A stretch of 18,057 nucleotides of DNA, from contig JAJYGO010000399.1 of assembly GCA_021785115.1 (NCBI GenBank), positions 1 through 18,057 of the forward strand, written 5' to 3'. The notes under the pieces were generated by a model. The model saw only the letters and a program-made list of their open reading frames with translations. It had not been told where the DNA came from and did no database searches. Position numbers and translations under genes: made by a program. This document shows positions 7,301 through 15,044 of the stretch, one piece after another. Numbering within the stretch: position 1 is the first letter of the stretch; every line of letters begins with the position of its first letter. The DNA comes from Chloroflexota bacterium (GTDB lineage: Bacteria; Chloroflexota; Limnocylindria; Limnocylindrales; CSP1-4).

Positions 7301-7695
7301 ACCCGGTGGAGCGCCTCAGCCGGCGCATCCTGCTCGGGCTCGCCAGTGCGGCGGTGGTGCTGGCGGGTTGCGCCGTGGGCTGGGTGGTGCTGCAGCTGGT
7401 GGGGATCCACCTGCCGGCCGGCACCATCGTGCTCGCCGCGGGAGCCCTGCTGACCTGGCTGGTGCTGGGCGGCGGGACCAGCACCCCCGCCCCGGCCCCC
7501 ACGGTCGCGCGGGGACGGGCGCCCGAGGCCAGAGCCCGCTGGGCCGACCTGCTCATCGCCGCCGAGCTGCTGCGCGACGGCCTGATCGACGAGACCGAGT
7601 ACCAGCAGGTCCGCACGCGGGTCGCCGGCCTGCCGCCCAAGGGCGGCGAGGGGAGCACGCCCAATCTGCCGAAAGATCCGCGTCTGCCCTCTTGA
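7297..7695 (+). CDS. Two-TM protein with C-terminal SHOCT-like segment
   Basis: The GTG at 7297 overlaps the upstream stop (GTGA) and has GGAGG at 7285-7289. The 132-aa product has two predicted membrane helices (about 10-37 and 42-58), a Pro/Ala linker, then a short helical segment (about 80-112). That segment ends in LLRDGLIDETEYQQVR, which matches the SHOCT pattern (a short helix, L..G.I...EY..). SHOCT segments are small C-terminal oligomerisation elements of unclear role. The cytoplasmic end probably carries the SHOCT part. It stands between a zinc-ribbon gene and a RepA-like ATPase, which may link that unit to the membrane, although this is inference. Confidence 0.75.
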   Translation: MNPVERLSRRILLGLASAAVVLAGCAVGWVVLQLVGIHLPAGTIVLAAGALLTWLVLGGGTSTPAPAPTVARGRAPEARARWADLLIAAELLRDGLIDETEYQQVRTRVAGLPPKGGEGSTPNLPKDPRLPS

Positions 7696-7782
7696 CGCAG
7701 GGGCATTCCGCACGATGGATTCGGGGTCGGCGGGACGGCCCGGCGATGGCGGCGGCCAGACGCACCCAGCGGGACCACGACC

Positions 7783-8745
7783 ATGCCATTGAATTTCGCC
7801 CGACCCGTCGCCGAGTTCCTGAACGCCGCACCCCCCGAGATGGAGTGGCTGGTGGACGAGCTCCTGCCCGCCCACGGCCTGCTGCTCGTGGTGGCCCCCC
7901 AGCGCACCGGCAAGAGCCTGCTGCTGCTCGAGCTGATGACCGCCATCGCCGGAGGCCTGCCCTTTCTGGGCCGGCCCACGCAGAAGGCGCGCACCCTGTA
8001 CGTGCTGCTGGAAGGACCGGCGGCGAGCCTGGCCGCCCGCTACCAGCGCCTGGCCGAGCACCGCTCCCTGTCGGGCTGCTGGGTGGTGCACGGCCACGAC
8101 GTGCGCGCCGGGTCCGACGCCTGGGAACAGCTCCTCGCCGATGTCCGGGCCCTGCAGCCGGCCCTGGTGGTGCTCGACACGTGGGCGCGATCGCTGCCCC
8201 TGGGCTCCGATGAGAACAGTGCGCGCGACGTGGGGGTGGCCACGGCCCAGCTCGATCGCCTAGTGCGCCTGGGCCCGGCGGTGGTGGTGGTGCACCACGT
8301 GGCCAAGGGTGGCGGCGCCACCGGCGGCGCCGCCGCGCGCGGCTCCACCGCCCTGCCCGCGGCCGCCGACGGGACCTGGGTACTCCAGCGTCGGGGCCCC
8401 GATGCGCTGACCCTGGACAGCGAGATGCGCGACGCGGAGGCCGAGCACCTCGTCCTCGCCATCGATTGGGAGCACGGCACCTTCACCCCGGTCGACGTGG
8501 CGCAGGACGCGCCGGCCCGGCCGGCCGCGTCGCGGGCACCCTCGGGGATCACCCCCGGCGACCTGCGCCAGCTCGCCATCGTCAAAGGGGGTGAGATCGA
8601 CAGCGGCGCGGTGATGGCCCGCTGGGCCTGCAGCGATACCACCGCGCTCAAGGCGCTGAGGCTCGCGGTGGAGGCCGGCGTGCTCACCGAGCAGGGGCCG
8701 CGCAACCACCGGCGCTACGGGCCCGCGGACGCGTCCGCGGCCTGA
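7783..8745 (+). CDS. RepA-like RecA-fold ATPase (AAA_25 type) with C-terminal winged-helix-like tail
   Basis: This 320-aa protein has Walker A APQRTGKS (38-45), a catalytic-type Glu in VLLEGP (E77), Walker B LVVLD (128-132) and VVVVHHVAKG (167-176), the His pair typical of RepA/DnaB-type RecA-fold ATPases. RGSTALPAAAD (186-196) resembles the conserved RGS.AL..aaD box. The tail (about 250-315: ITPGDLRQLAIVKGGEIDSG, then TTALKALRLAVEAGVLTEQG) looks like a winged helix. Such proteins are hexameric helicases or helicase loaders on plasmids, prophages and integrative elements. The ATG at 7783 has only a weak ribosome-binding site, 87 bp after the preceding gene. With the primase core at 15045-15992 it could form a minimal replication set. 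Confidence 0.85.
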   Translation: MPLNFARPVAEFLNAAPPEMEWLVDELLPAHGLLLVVAPQRTGKSLLLLELMTAIAGGLPFLGRPTQKARTLYVLLEGPAASLAARYQRLAEHRSLSGCWVVHGHDVRAGSDAWEQLLADVRALQPALVVLDTWARSLPLGSDENSARDVGVATAQLDRLVRLGPAVVVVHHVAKGGGATGGAAARGSTALPAAADGTWVLQRRGPDALTLDSEMRDAEAEHLVLAIDWEHGTFTPVDVAQDAPARPAASRAPSGITPGDLRQLAIVKGGEIDSGAVMARWACSDTTALKALRLAVEAGVLTEQGPRNHRRYGPADASAA

Positions 8746-8754
8746 ACCCGATCC

Positions 8755-8795
8755 ATCCCAACCCCCACCACCCTCGGAGGGGGTGGGGTTGGGAT
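8755..8795. terminator. GC-rich inverted repeat between convergent genes
   Basis: Arms ATCCCAACCCC (8755-8765) and GGGGTTGGGAT (8785-8795) are perfect complements. Pairing continues inward imperfectly through CACCACCCTC against GGAGGGGGT. It lies 10 bp after the stop of the RepA-like gene and 33 bp before the end of the convergent HTH gene, where a bidirectional terminator would be expected. No T-run follows on either strand, so intrinsic termination is likely but not certain. Confidence 0.5.
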
Positions 8796-8827
8796 GGGGT
8801 TGGCCCCCGCAGGATGGGGACCGAGCG

Positions 8828-9085
8828 TCAGGCGTCCTCGGGCTCCACGGTCTCGACCAGGTAGGTGCGGCGGAAGTCCTCGAAATCAATCTTCCGGATG
8901 CGGTACGAGGGGCGCTCGCCGCCGCGGTAGGCCACCGCCCGCAGCCGCCCGGCCTCAATCTGAAACGTCACCCAGCGCGCGCTGTACCCGATCTGCTCCG
9001 CGACGTCCCGTGGCGTCAGCCAGACCTCGTCCTCGCGCATGACCTGCCCTCCCCGCGCTGCCCTCGCCACCTGCCGTGCCGGCAT
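8828..9085 (-). CDS. Excisionase-like HTH DNA-binding protein
   Basis: This 85-aa product holds a MerR/excisionase-type winged HTH (HTH_17-like). VWLTPRDVAEQIGYSARWVT (21-40) reads as helix, turn and recognition helix, followed by EAGRLRAVAYRGG and YRIRKIDFEDFRRTYL as the wing and final helix. The full frame from ATG 9085 has an AGGA box 5 bases upstream. An internal ATG at 9040 follows GGGGAGG at only 2 bases, and a 70-aa product from there would fit the domain better. Such proteins act as Xis factors or as small repressors of mobile elements. It converges on the RepA-like ATPase gene. No integrase gene is in the window. Confidence 0.75.
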   Translation of the reverse strand: MPARQVARAARGGQVMREDEVWLTPRDVAEQIGYSARWVTFQIEAGRLRAVAYRGGERPSYRIRKIDFEDFRRTYLVETVEPEDA

Positions 9086-9309
9086 CGCGATCCTAGGCGA
9101 CGGTCGGGCCGGGTCAAGCGAGCGCGGGGACGCCGATCAGCGGCGAGGCTGGAATCGGCTCCGACGTCTCGCCGATTGCCCATCGAGCACGGGGACCCTC
9201 ACGACGTCCGATCGGCAGGCCGCGAGCGAGTTGGTGGCTGCGGCGCTCGAACGGTGGGCTCGCTCGCTGCCTTGTCCGCCGCGTGGTCGAGTGTGCTCTG
9301 GGAAGCACG

Positions 9310-9346
9310 CCACGGCCCCTCCGGGCGAGTCCCGGAGGGGCCGTGG
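9310..9346 (-). terminator. Perfect stem-loop downstream of the minus-strand sedolisin gene
   Basis: Arms CCACGGCCCCTCCGGG (9310-9325) and CCCGGAGGGGCCGTGG (9331-9346) are perfect 16-bp complements around a 5-nt loop. It lies 28 bp after the stop of the S53 peptidase gene on the minus strand. No strong U-run follows (GCGTGCTTCCC), but stem length and position strongly suggest a transcription terminator or mRNA 3'-end stabiliser. Confidence 0.8.
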
Positions 9347-9373
9347 ACACCGAGGATGTCGAGCCGGAGGTTG

Positions 9374-10960
9374 CTACCTGCTGGCGAGGTCGGTGACGAA
9401 CGCCGCGGCGTTCGGCACGCCCCAGCCGGTCGTGGCGTCCCAGCCGCTCGTGGTCGCGTAGCCCGGGATCGGCACCTGCCAGAGCTGGTTGTCCTGCAGA
9501 TCGCCGACCGACTTCGGCACGGCACCGGTCACGTTGACCTCACTGCCGGAGAAGCTCTTCGGCGCGGAGCCGTAGTGCTGCGCGACGATGTCGGTGTAGT
9601 CGCTGGCCCCGGCCCCGCCATAGAGGATCGGATCGAGGAACCCGATGGGGGCCTTGTCCGCCGCGGCACGCGCGGCATTGACCAGGGCGACGAGCGCCGC
9701 CGTCTGGGGGGTCGCGGCCGAGGTGCCGCCGTACACGGACCAGCAGCCCGTGGTGTTGCCGCAGTTGTACGCCGGGTAGGCCGTGATGTAGACGTCCACG
9801 CCGCCGTTCACCGCGGCGTTCCAGGCCGTGTCAGGGACGAGGCGGTGGTTCCCGTAGCCCGATCCCACGGTCTGCTGCCAGCTTGGCTGCGGGTAGATGG
9901 CGCTGGCGCCGCCGCCGGTCGCGATGGGTCCCCACGACTCGTTCCAGACCGCCTGCGAGCTCCCGCTGCTCGGCGTGGCCGCCCAGTAGGCCGGATTGAA
10001 GCATGGAGCCTGGCTGCAGGCGGTCGACGGAAGGAAGGCCGTGTTGTCCGACGGGTTCCAGGTCCAGCCGTCCTGCAGCTGCGTGCCACCCACGGCCACC
10101 ACGTACGGCGAGGTGGCGGGCCACTCCACCGTGGGGTACGGGTAGACGGCGCTCTCCTTGTGCTGCTTGGCGAAGCCCAGGCTGCCGTTATCGCCTACCG
10201 CGGCGAAGAAGTTGTCGCCCTTCGCCAGGCCCTTCTGGAACACCTGGTCGAACTTGGCGACCTGGGCCGCCGCGGCGCCCCCGAAGGTCTGCTCGGGCAC
10301 CGCGAAGGACATCGAGAAGACCGTGCCGGGCGGGGTCGCGTCGATCTCGTTCGAGATCGCGTTGAAGAGGTTGGGGAAGCCCTGCACGCCCAGCGTCTCG
10401 GCAGGGGGCACTGCGAGCAGCACGATGTGCGCCTCGGGCGCGATCGAGTAGGCCCACTCGATGTCGAGCGTCGCCTCGCCCGACCAGCCGGCGGCCCCGC
10501 TCGGGCCGGAGAGCCCGTTGCCCCGGGCGGTGTTCGAGTACTGCGGGTTGCCCTGGGGGAAGACCTGCTCGAAGTTGGGATCGGGCAGGCTGGAGAAGAA
10601 GGTGTCGTGGAAGTGCTGGAGGTCGGCGGCCGCGGTCGGGCTGCCGTAGGCGTCCACCAGCACGATCGTCTGACCCTGCCCGTAGTTGGGACCGGAGGAG
10701 ATCGGGGCCACTGCGTCCACGCCGTAGGCCGTCCGGATCTGCGCCGGCGTGTAGCAGTGGAAGTACGAGACGGCGCTGCCGTCGGGTAGCGTGCAGGTGG
10801 TCGACGACGTGTCGTGCGCCGTCCTTGCGCTCAAGGGAACCTGCACGGCCAGCGGGACCAGCCCAACGGCGCTCGACGCGATTGGGGCCGCGGCGACCGG
10901 CGCCCCCGAGAGCAGGAGCGCCGCGGATGTCACCAGGGCGAGGGATAGGCGATGCTGCAT
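9374..10960 (-). CDS. Secreted S53 (sedolisin-type) peptidase lacking a large prodomain
   Basis: This 528-aa protein has a Sec-type signal peptide (1-25, ending PVAAA). The S53 catalytic signature is complete: GEATLDIEW (161-169) gives E162 and D166, GDNGS (256-260) gives the oxyanion Asp D257, and YGGTSAATP (410-418) gives the nucleophile S414. These enzymes are endo- or exopeptidases active at acid pH outside the cell. The catalytic domain starts near CYTPAQIRTAYGVD (69-82), leaving only about 45 residues after the signal. The activation prodomain of classical sedolisins, about 150-200 aa, is therefore absent. A Gly/Asp-rich C-terminal region (about 440-528) would hold the calcium site. The start at 10960 follows GAGGGG at 8 bases. 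It is transcribed away from the second S53 gene. Confidence 0.92.
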   Translation of the reverse strand: MQHRLSLALVTSAALLLSGAPVAAAPIASSAVGLVPLAVQVPLSARTAHDTSSTTCTLPDGSAVSYFHCYTPAQIRTAYGVDAVAPISSGPNYGQGQTIVLVDAYGSPTAAADLQHFHDTFFSSLPDPNFEQVFPQGNPQYSNTARGNGLSGPSGAAGWSGEATLDIEWAYSIAPEAHIVLLAVPPAETLGVQGFPNLFNAISNEIDATPPGTVFSMSFAVPEQTFGGAAAAQVAKFDQVFQKGLAKGDNFFAAVGDNGSLGFAKQHKESAVYPYPTVEWPATSPYVVAVGGTQLQDGWTWNPSDNTAFLPSTACSQAPCFNPAYWAATPSSGSSQAVWNESWGPIATGGGASAIYPQPSWQQTVGSGYGNHRLVPDTAWNAAVNGGVDVYITAYPAYNCGNTTGCWSVYGGTSAATPQTAALVALVNAARAAADKAPIGFLDPILYGGAGASDYTDIVAQHYGSAPKSFSGSEVNVTGAVPKSVGDLQDNQLWQVPIPGYATTSGWDATTGWGVPNAAAFVTDLASR

Positions 10961-11378
10961 GCGTGGTTCCCCTCATGTGCGGACCGGGACCGGGACGACT
11001 CGACGCGAATCCGTAGGACGACTGAGGCTACCCCGAGCGCGGCCAGCGCTCCGAGGACGGCCCGGTCCAGTATCCCCTGATCGGCACCAGCTTCGCGTTA
11101 CATATTCATTGCCGTTGGCGCCTTCGGTGCCCGGAGGCACCGCGGTCTTCGCTCTCTGTCGGCATTGGGACGTCGACTGACCGGGTCTGAACGTGGCGAG
11201 CGCGATGCGCGCTCCCCATCCGGCGGAGCCAAGCGCCGCGGATCGGGAGACGCGGTCGAGCCCCCGCCGGCGCGGAGGAGGTGCCGCACCTGGGCCCCCT
11301 GGGCGGGGGGCTTGACGACCGAGCCCTCCTGACCACACTTCCCCGATCGCGGAAGGCACTGGTCAGATGGAGGGACAC
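10961..11378. other. Intergenic region upstream of the minus-strand sedolisin gene
   Basis: About 418 bp lie between the divergent sedolisin gene and the small plus-strand gene pair. Open frames here are short, Arg-rich and without ribosome-binding sites, and I see no gene. An AT-richer patch around 11097-11110 (TTACATATTCATTG) is the likeliest promoter area for the minus-strand gene. A TTGACG hexamer at 11312-11317 could be the -35 box for the plus-strand pair, but no good -10 follows at 17 bases. Neither call is firm. Confidence 0.4.
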
Positions 11379-11645
11379 ATGGCGACCATCGTGGTGAGCC
11401 GGACGGGTCGGGGGCACGGCTGGGGATCGGATCCCTGGAAGTGGGTGAGCCAGTTGACGCCCGAGGAGCGTGCGGCGGTGCGGGACGGGCATGTGGTCCT
11501 CATCGCGGGCTGCCCGCCGATCGGTGGGGCCTGGGGCACGACCCTGCGGCAGGTGCTGTTCGACGGAGGTCGGTACGTGCACCGGGTTCCCTCCCGGGAC
11601 ACCCTGGTGGCCGTCGGCGAGCAGGACCTGCGAGGCGTGTGGTGA
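11379..11645 (+). CDS. Small hypothetical protein, first of a tandem pair
   Basis: The ATG at 11379 is preferred over 11367 because GGAGGG (11369-11374) sits 4 bases before it and would otherwise be inside the gene. The 88-aa product begins MATIVVSRTGRGHGWGSD, then has LTPEERAAVRDGHVVLIAG and ends with FDGGRYVHRVPSRDTLVAV. It is probably a small beta-rich cytoplasmic protein. No known family is recognised. Its stop overlaps the next gene (GTGA). Both proteins share a GRYV turn followed by a short strand pattern, which suggests they are diverged copies. Confidence 0.6.
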   Translation: MATIVVSRTGRGHGWGSDPWKWVSQLTPEERAAVRDGHVVLIAGCPPIGGAWGTTLRQVLFDGGRYVHRVPSRDTLVAVGEQDLRGVW

Positions 11646-11875
11646 GCGGCGAGCCGGTCGACGTGGAGCGACTGGAAGCCTGGACACGCTGGTGGGGCCG
11701 CGGGCCGCTCCCGAGGGGTGCCACCGTGCTCGGGGTCGTGACCAGGAGCCGCGGCGGGCCACTCGGCGATCGAGGGGCGCTCATCCTCCTGCGGAGCGGC
11801 CGCTATGTGCAGGGCAACGCCGGCGCGATCCGCCTGCTTCCGCAACGCGAGGTCGAGGCGGCCCTCGGGCAATGA
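11642..11875 (+). CDS. Small hypothetical protein, second of a tandem pair
   Basis: The GTG at 11642 overlaps the preceding stop by 4 bp, with GAGG upstream near 11629. The 77-aa product has a Trp-rich N-terminus (LEAWTRWWGRGPLPRG), a strand (ATVLGVVTRSRGG) and ILLRSGRYVQGNAGAIRLLP. The SGRYV motif (52-56) aligns with GGRYV of the preceding protein, and the flanking hydrophobic pattern is similar. Function unknown. The pair sits between two secreted peptidase genes on its own plus-strand transcript. Confidence 0.6.
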   Translation: MSGEPVDVERLEAWTRWWGRGPLPRGATVLGVVTRSRGGPLGDRGALILLRSGRYVQGNAGAIRLLPQREVEAALGQ

Positions 11876-11878
11876 TGC

Positions 11879-11918
11879 CCGCCCCGCCACGGAGCGGACA
11901 CTCACGACGACGGGGCGG
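11879..11918 (+). terminator. Weak inverted repeat after the small gene pair
   Basis: CCGCCCCG (11879-11886) and CGGGGCGG (11911-11918) are complementary around a 24-nt loop, starting just after the stop at 11875. The long loop and absence of a T-run make this only a possible terminator. Confidence 0.25.
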
Positions 11919-12159
11919 ACGCCTCGGCGGCCGACGTCAGGATCCGTGGAGAAGGGCGTCTGCCCGGCCCGAAGGGGCGCATCGGTGCGTCCGCGCCCCA
12001 CGAATTCGTACCCGCCCTTGTGTCCGAATGGACCGGGGCGCATGATCCCGGCAGTCCAGCGGACACCACGAGGGAGCAACGAAGTTCGCGCGCGCCCGCG
12101 CCCCTCACGGCAACGGCGGTGCCACGCGAAGCAGCACGGCGCGGGAAGAGGGGTCGGAG

Positions 12160-14076
12160 ATGACTATCCACGACGCGTGGGCATCGGCATTTCGTTCGCG
12201 GCGCCACGGTGCCACGGCCCGGCCCCGACGGCGGCCTTGGGCGCTTCGTCGGACATCGCTTCCTCGAGCCGGTGCACTGCTCGCCGGCGCAGCACTCTTC
12301 GCTTCGATGACTGCGGCCGCGACCCCGCCCGTCGGTGCGGCCGCCGCGCCGGCGTCCCGACCCGCCGAGCCCCCAACCGCCGCGGCGTGCGGGCCAGCGT
12401 CGGCCGGCAGCGCGCGGTGCTTCACGCTCGTGCGGACCGACATTCCGGCTCGGTCGCGCTCGCAGGTCAGCCCGGCGGCGCAGCCGAACGGATACAGCCC
12501 GGCGGACCTGCAGACTGCCTACAACCTCGCAACAGCGGCAGCAGCAAACGGTGGCGGCGAGACCGTCGCGATCGTAGACGCCTACGACCAACCCAACGCG
12601 CTCTCCGACGTCAACGTCTACCGCGCCCAGTACGGCATCCCGCAGTTCGTGAACCCGATCGCCGGCGGTGCCTGCACCGGGGGCACGCCGAACGCGTGCT
12701 TCACGAAGGTGAACCAGTACGGCCAGACCAGCGGGCTCCCGCGCGGGAACAGCGGCTGGGGTGCCGAGATCTCCCTGGACATCGAGATGGTCTCGGCAAT
12801 CTGCCCCTCGTGCAGCATCGTCCTCGTCGAGGCGAGCTCGAGCTCCTTCGGCAACCTCGGTACCGCGGTGAACACGGCCGCGTCCATCGCCAACGTCGTC
12901 GCGATCTCGAACAGCTACGGCGGATCGGAATCCTCGAGCGAGACCAGCTACGACACGGCCTACTATCACCACCCCGGCATCGCCGTCACCGTGAGTAGCG
13001 GCGATAACGGGTACGGAGTCGAGTACCCCGCAGCCTCGCAGTATGTGGTCGCGGTGGGCGGGACCAGCCTGACCCGAGCGTCGAACACGCGAGGCTGGAC
13101 GGAGACGGCCTGGTCGGGCGCCGGCAGCGGCTGCTCAAAGTACGAGCCGAAGCCGACCTGGCAGAGGGACAGCGGCTGCGCCCAGCGGACCGTGGCGGAC
13201 GTCTCGGCAGTCGCCGACCCGGCCACCGGGGTGGCCGTCTACGACAGCTACGGCAGCTACAAGGGGTGGTACGTGTTCGGAGGGACGAGCGTCGCCTCGC
13301 CCATCATCGCCTCCGTCTACGCGTTGGCCGGAACGCCTGCCCGGGCCACGAACCCGGCGAGCTACCCGTACGCTCACACCGGCGCCCTCAACGACGTGAC
13401 CAGCGGAAGCAACGGCAGCTGCGGCGGCTCCTACCTGTGCACGGCCGTCTCGGGCTATGACGGCCCGACGGGCCTGGGGACGCCGAATGGCACCGCGGCA
13501 TTCGCAGCCTCTTCCACCGGCACGGCGCCCACGGCGAGCTTCACCGCCACGCCAACCTCCGGGACTGCACCCCTTGCGGTGACGTTCACCGATACGTCGC
13601 AGGGCAGCCCCACGAGTTGGTCCTGGAACTTCGGCGACGGCGGCACCTCGACCTCCCAGAACACCACGCACACATACCAAGCGGCCGGCACCTACGCGGT
13701 CTCGCTGACGGCGACGAACGCGTACGGCAGTGACACGGCGACGCAGACCATCACGGTGAGCCCCGCGTCTGCGCCCGACTTCTCGCTTACGGTTAGCCCT
13801 GGATCCCAGTCCGTACCCGGCGGACAGGCTGCCAGCTTCAACGTGAAGGTCACGCCGCTCAGTGGCTTCAGCGGGGCCGTGTCGTTCAGCATCAGCGGCC
13901 TGCCGGGCCGGTGGACGGCGACGTTCAGCCCCTCGACGGTCAACGGATCGCCGGGTGGGACGTCGACGCTCACCATCAGCACTTCGCGGACGCCGCGCGG
14001 CACGCGCACGTTCACCGTCACGGCGACGAGCGGCGCGCTGTCCCACAGTCAGACCGCCAGCATCACCGTGAACTGA
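12160..14076 (+). CDS. Secreted S53 (sedolisin-type) peptidase with PKD and C-terminal beta-sandwich domains
   Basis: This 638-aa protein has a long basic N-terminus ending in LRRTSLPRAGALLAGAALF (29-47), which resembles a twin-arginine (Tat) signal; cleavage is likely near 55-65. The S53 domain (about 110-450) has E203 and D207 in GAEISLDIEM, D282 in SSGDNG and S377 in FGGTSVASP. The catalytic domain begins at GYSPADLQTAYNL (111-123), so no large prodomain is present, as in the other S53 gene here. A PKD domain follows (about 457-535, with WSWNFGDGG at 487-495). The last segment is a beta-sandwich (about 540-638, FSLTVSPGSQSVPGGQAASF onward) seen on secreted proteins of soil bacteria. PKD domains often bind polymer or protein surfaces. 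The ribosome-binding site GGAAGAGGGG (12143-12153, with one interruption) precedes the ATG. Confidence 0.93.
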   Translation: MTIHDAWASAFRSRRHGATARPRRRPWALRRTSLPRAGALLAGAALFASMTAAATPPVGAAAAPASRPAEPPTAAACGPASAGSARCFTLVRTDIPARSRSQVSPAAQPNGYSPADLQTAYNLATAAAANGGGETVAIVDAYDQPNALSDVNVYRAQYGIPQFVNPIAGGACTGGTPNACFTKVNQYGQTSGLPRGNSGWGAEISLDIEMVSAICPSCSIVLVEASSSSFGNLGTAVNTAASIANVVAISNSYGGSESSSETSYDTAYYHHPGIAVTVSSGDNGYGVEYPAASQYVVAVGGTSLTRASNTRGWTETAWSGAGSGCSKYEPKPTWQRDSGCAQRTVADVSAVADPATGVAVYDSYGSYKGWYVFGGTSVASPIIASVYALAGTPARATNPASYPYAHTGALNDVTSGSNGSCGGSYLCTAVSGYDGPTGLGTPNGTAAFAASSTGTAPTASFTATPTSGTAPLAVTFTDTSQGSPTSWSWNFGDGGTSTSQNTTHTYQAAGTYAVSLTATNAYGSDTATQTITVSPASAPDFSLTVSPGSQSVPGGQAASFNVKVTPLSGFSGAVSFSISGLPGRWTATFSPSTVNGSPGGTSTLTISTSRTPRGTRTFTVTATSGALSHSQTASITVN

Positions 14077-14471
14077 GCCGAGTCGCCTGCGCGAACGCGC
14101 GGTTTGGTCAGGTCTGTGGCCCCAGCCCTCTGACCGCCGCGCAGGCGGACGGTAAGGGACTGGATGCCACGGGGTCCGAACCAGCCCCGCGGCGCCCGTG
14201 GTCCTTCGTTGATGCTCCGTGCCGTGCCCGCGGCGACGAGCCCGCCCCCGGGGTTTCGACAGGACGCCCTGCTGTACCACGGCGTCGGCGGCCTTCCCGC
14301 AGATCGAGGAGATGACGCATCTTTACCGCCGACCTGCACCCAAGCCGTTCTTCGGGGCGCTGCTGGAGGGCTTCGCGTGAGCGACCTGTCTCACTCCCCT
14401 CCCGACTGCAACGAGCTGCGAGGTGCGTCACCAGCACCACCCGAGCCCTGGGGCCCGCCGCTGCCCGCCGA
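14077..14471. other. Non-coding region after the PKD sedolisin gene
   Basis: This 395-bp stretch has no frame with convincing coding features. GGTCAG (14106-14111) and CTGACC (14130-14135) form an interrupted stem with further pairing inside (CTG..GGCCCCAG). It starts 30 bp after the peptidase stop and may be its terminator. A short plus-strand frame ending at the TGA at 14378-14380 reads like a protein C-terminus (see rejected items). Confidence 0.4.
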
Positions 14472-14744
14472 TCACGCGCGCCATTCTCCGCAGACCGGGC
14501 AGCTCGGCTCGCCGTACGTGGGGAGCAGATCGTCGGTGCACGCAGCCCGCCCGCAGAGGGTGACGAGCGACGGTAGCCGTGCCGGCCAGTCCCGTGCCGC
14601 GCTCGCCGGGTCGAGGTCATCGAAGACGGCCGGCGCAGGGCGATGCAGCTGGCCTCCGAGGCGCACCAGGAAGTGCATCCGGTCGCGCCCGGGGTGTCCC
14701 AGGCGGACGGCGGCCTCCTCGGGGATCCGATCGATCCGACCCAT
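14472..14744 (-). CDS. Small four-Cys zinc-binding-like protein
   Basis: I chose the ATG at 14744 because a GGGAGGGGAG box lies about 8 bases upstream. The longer frame from 14804 has no such site. The 90-aa product starts MGRIDRIPEEAAVRLGHPGR and ends with LVTLCGRAACTDDLL and SCPVCGEWRA. C64, C69, C82 and C85 could form one zinc knuckle. It is a plausible small accessory regulator or nucleic-acid binder, with no family recognised. It is divergent from the primase gene and in its CxxC motif recalls the zinc-ribbon gene at 6926. Confidence 0.6.
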   Translation of the reverse strand: MGRIDRIPEEAAVRLGHPGRDRMHFLVRLGGQLHRPAPAVFDDLDPASAARDWPARLPSLVTLCGRAACTDDLLPTYGEPSCPVCGEWRA

Positions 14745-15044
14745 CGCCGCGCTCCCCTCCCTGCCGTGTCGGTGCTCCTGGCGAGCGTGGCCCAGCGGGG
14801 CCACCGGTCAACGCGGCCCGCTCTCAGCGCCCCGCTGTAGAGGGCGAACGGCGGCGCGGACGACGCGGAGCGCAGGGACCATGTGCCCATGCCGATGCGC
14901 CGCGCCGTCGCGGCCTGACACAGCGAGCAGGAAGGGCGCGGGACAAGCACGGGTGCGTGCTCCGGCGGGGTGGCCCGCGCGAGCGCCTTGGGACTCGTCG
15001 CTCCGGGGCTTGACGCGCAGCCGGACGTGCCCAGCATCCTCCGG

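Noticed and set aside
6640..8097. Upstream extension of the minus-strand frame of the 85-aa gene (571 codons in all)
   Set aside because: Only the last 85 codons look protein-like and have a ribosome-binding site. The rest is antisense to the ATPase, SHOCT and zinc-ribbon genes.
8783..10789. Plus-strand frame of 668 codons opposite the first sedolisin gene
   Set aside because: It is a mirror of the S53 gene. The Arg/Gly/Val-rich translation has no domain.
14240..14380. Short plus-strand frame ending AFPQIEEMTHLYRRP...LLEGFA and a stop at 14378-14380
   Set aside because: It reads like a real protein C-terminus and may be a gene remnant. It has no start with a proper ribosome-binding site and no upstream coding extension, so I could not support it.
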